Source: Oscillospiraceae bacterium
GTDB taxonomy: Bacteria; Bacillota; Clostridia; Oscillospirales; UBA644
NCBI GenBank assembly: GCA_015067385.1
Contig: SVMP01000121.1
Span: 1-6,184 of the forward strand
DNA length: 6,184 bases
Direction: 5' to 3'
The position numbers and the translations under genes are program-made. How positions within the stretch are numbered: position 1 is the first letter of the stretch; each line of letters begins with the position of its first letter. The notes beneath the pieces are model-generated. The model saw only the letters and a list, made by a program, of their open reading frames with translations. It was not told the DNA's origin and ran no database searches. Below are positions 5,880-6,184 of the stretch, piece by piece.

Positions 5880-6184
5880 TTAGTTATGGTGAGTATCGTC
5901 ATCATATTTGGGCATGATCTTGTAATAGTCAAGAATGGGAATTAACACCAATGCGGTAAGCCCTGCTGTAAATCCACCGTTGTACAATACAAATCCGCCG
6001 TGCATCGCTGCCGTAGACGTGCATATTACAGCCGACAAAAATCCTGCCAATATACCGATCTTGTACCCGTATTTACCTGCAAACGGACAGAGTCCCGTTG
6101 CAAACGCGAGGCCGTTTATATAACCCTGTGTAGACAAATTCCACGGAATATCCATTCCGCCGATAACACATATAACACAAACCA
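5880..6184 (-). CDS. DUF1576-type membrane protein, C-terminal 100 residues
   Basis: Only the 3' end is in the window; the frame stays open to base 6184, so the ATG at 6153-6155 is internal rather than the start. The visible part has NLSTQGYINGLAFATGLCPF, a hydrophobic segment around GILAGFLSAVICTST, then AMHGGFVLYNGGFTAGLTA and a last hydrophobic segment into IPILDYY. The HGG-LYNGGFTAG pattern is what I associate with DUF1576 (PF07613), a family of polytopic membrane proteins of unknown function found mainly in Clostridia. The protein ends with a polar acidic/histidine tail (YDDDTHHN). The gene lies 30 bases upstream of the ClC gene on the same strand, so joint transcription is likely. The family assignment is from recalled motifs and covers only the C-terminal part; no function can be deduced. 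Confidence 0.7.
   Translation of the reverse strand, partial: VCVICVIGGMDIPWNLSTQGYINGLAFATGLCPFAGKYGYKIGILAGFLSAVICTSTAAMHGGFVLYNGGFTAGLTALVLIPILDYYKIMPKYDDDTHHN

Overview
The window looks like chromosomal DNA of a moderately AT-rich low-GC Gram-positive bacterium, most likely a Clostridia member. The main signs are the UvrX-type (YqjW-like) DNA polymerase followed by a YolD-like gene, a pairing typical of Bacillota; purine-rich Shine-Dalgarno sites; TTG and GTG start codons; and sigma-A-type promoters. I see no mobile element, RNA gene or CRISPR array. The genus cannot be fixed from the sequence.

Layout. (1) 1-958, minus: 5' part of a membrane polyprenyl-phosphate sugar transferase that runs off the left edge, with a good promoter at 1080-1108 and an inverted repeat over its -10 and start region. 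(2) 959-1257: divergent intergenic region. (3) 1258-2532 and 2522-2842, plus: a translesion polymerase of the UvrX/UmuC type and an overlapping YolD-like gene, forming a DNA-damage tolerance cassette. (4) 2981-3556 and 3553-4128, plus: two half-size chromate-transporter (CHR) proteins of 191 residues each, overlapping by four bases, with a promoter at 2875-2903 and a strong terminator at 4127-4153. (5) 4155-4238: short convergent spacer holding a GC-rich palindrome that looks like a dispersed intergenic repeat. (6) 4239-5849, minus: a ClC-family anion transporter with a C-terminal RCK_C/TrkA-C-like domain. (7) 5880-6184, minus: 3' end of a DUF1576-type membrane protein that runs off the right edge, 30 bases upstream of the ClC gene and probably in the same transcript.

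The units look functionally independent: surface glycan initiation, DNA damage tolerance, oxyanion transport and anion/proton exchange. No clearly new system is visible. The points most worth following are the unusual anion-site residues of the ClC protein (Gly and Phe where the model transporter has Ser and Tyr), its linkage to a membrane protein of unknown function, the polymerase-YolD coupling, and the palindrome at 4165-4191.
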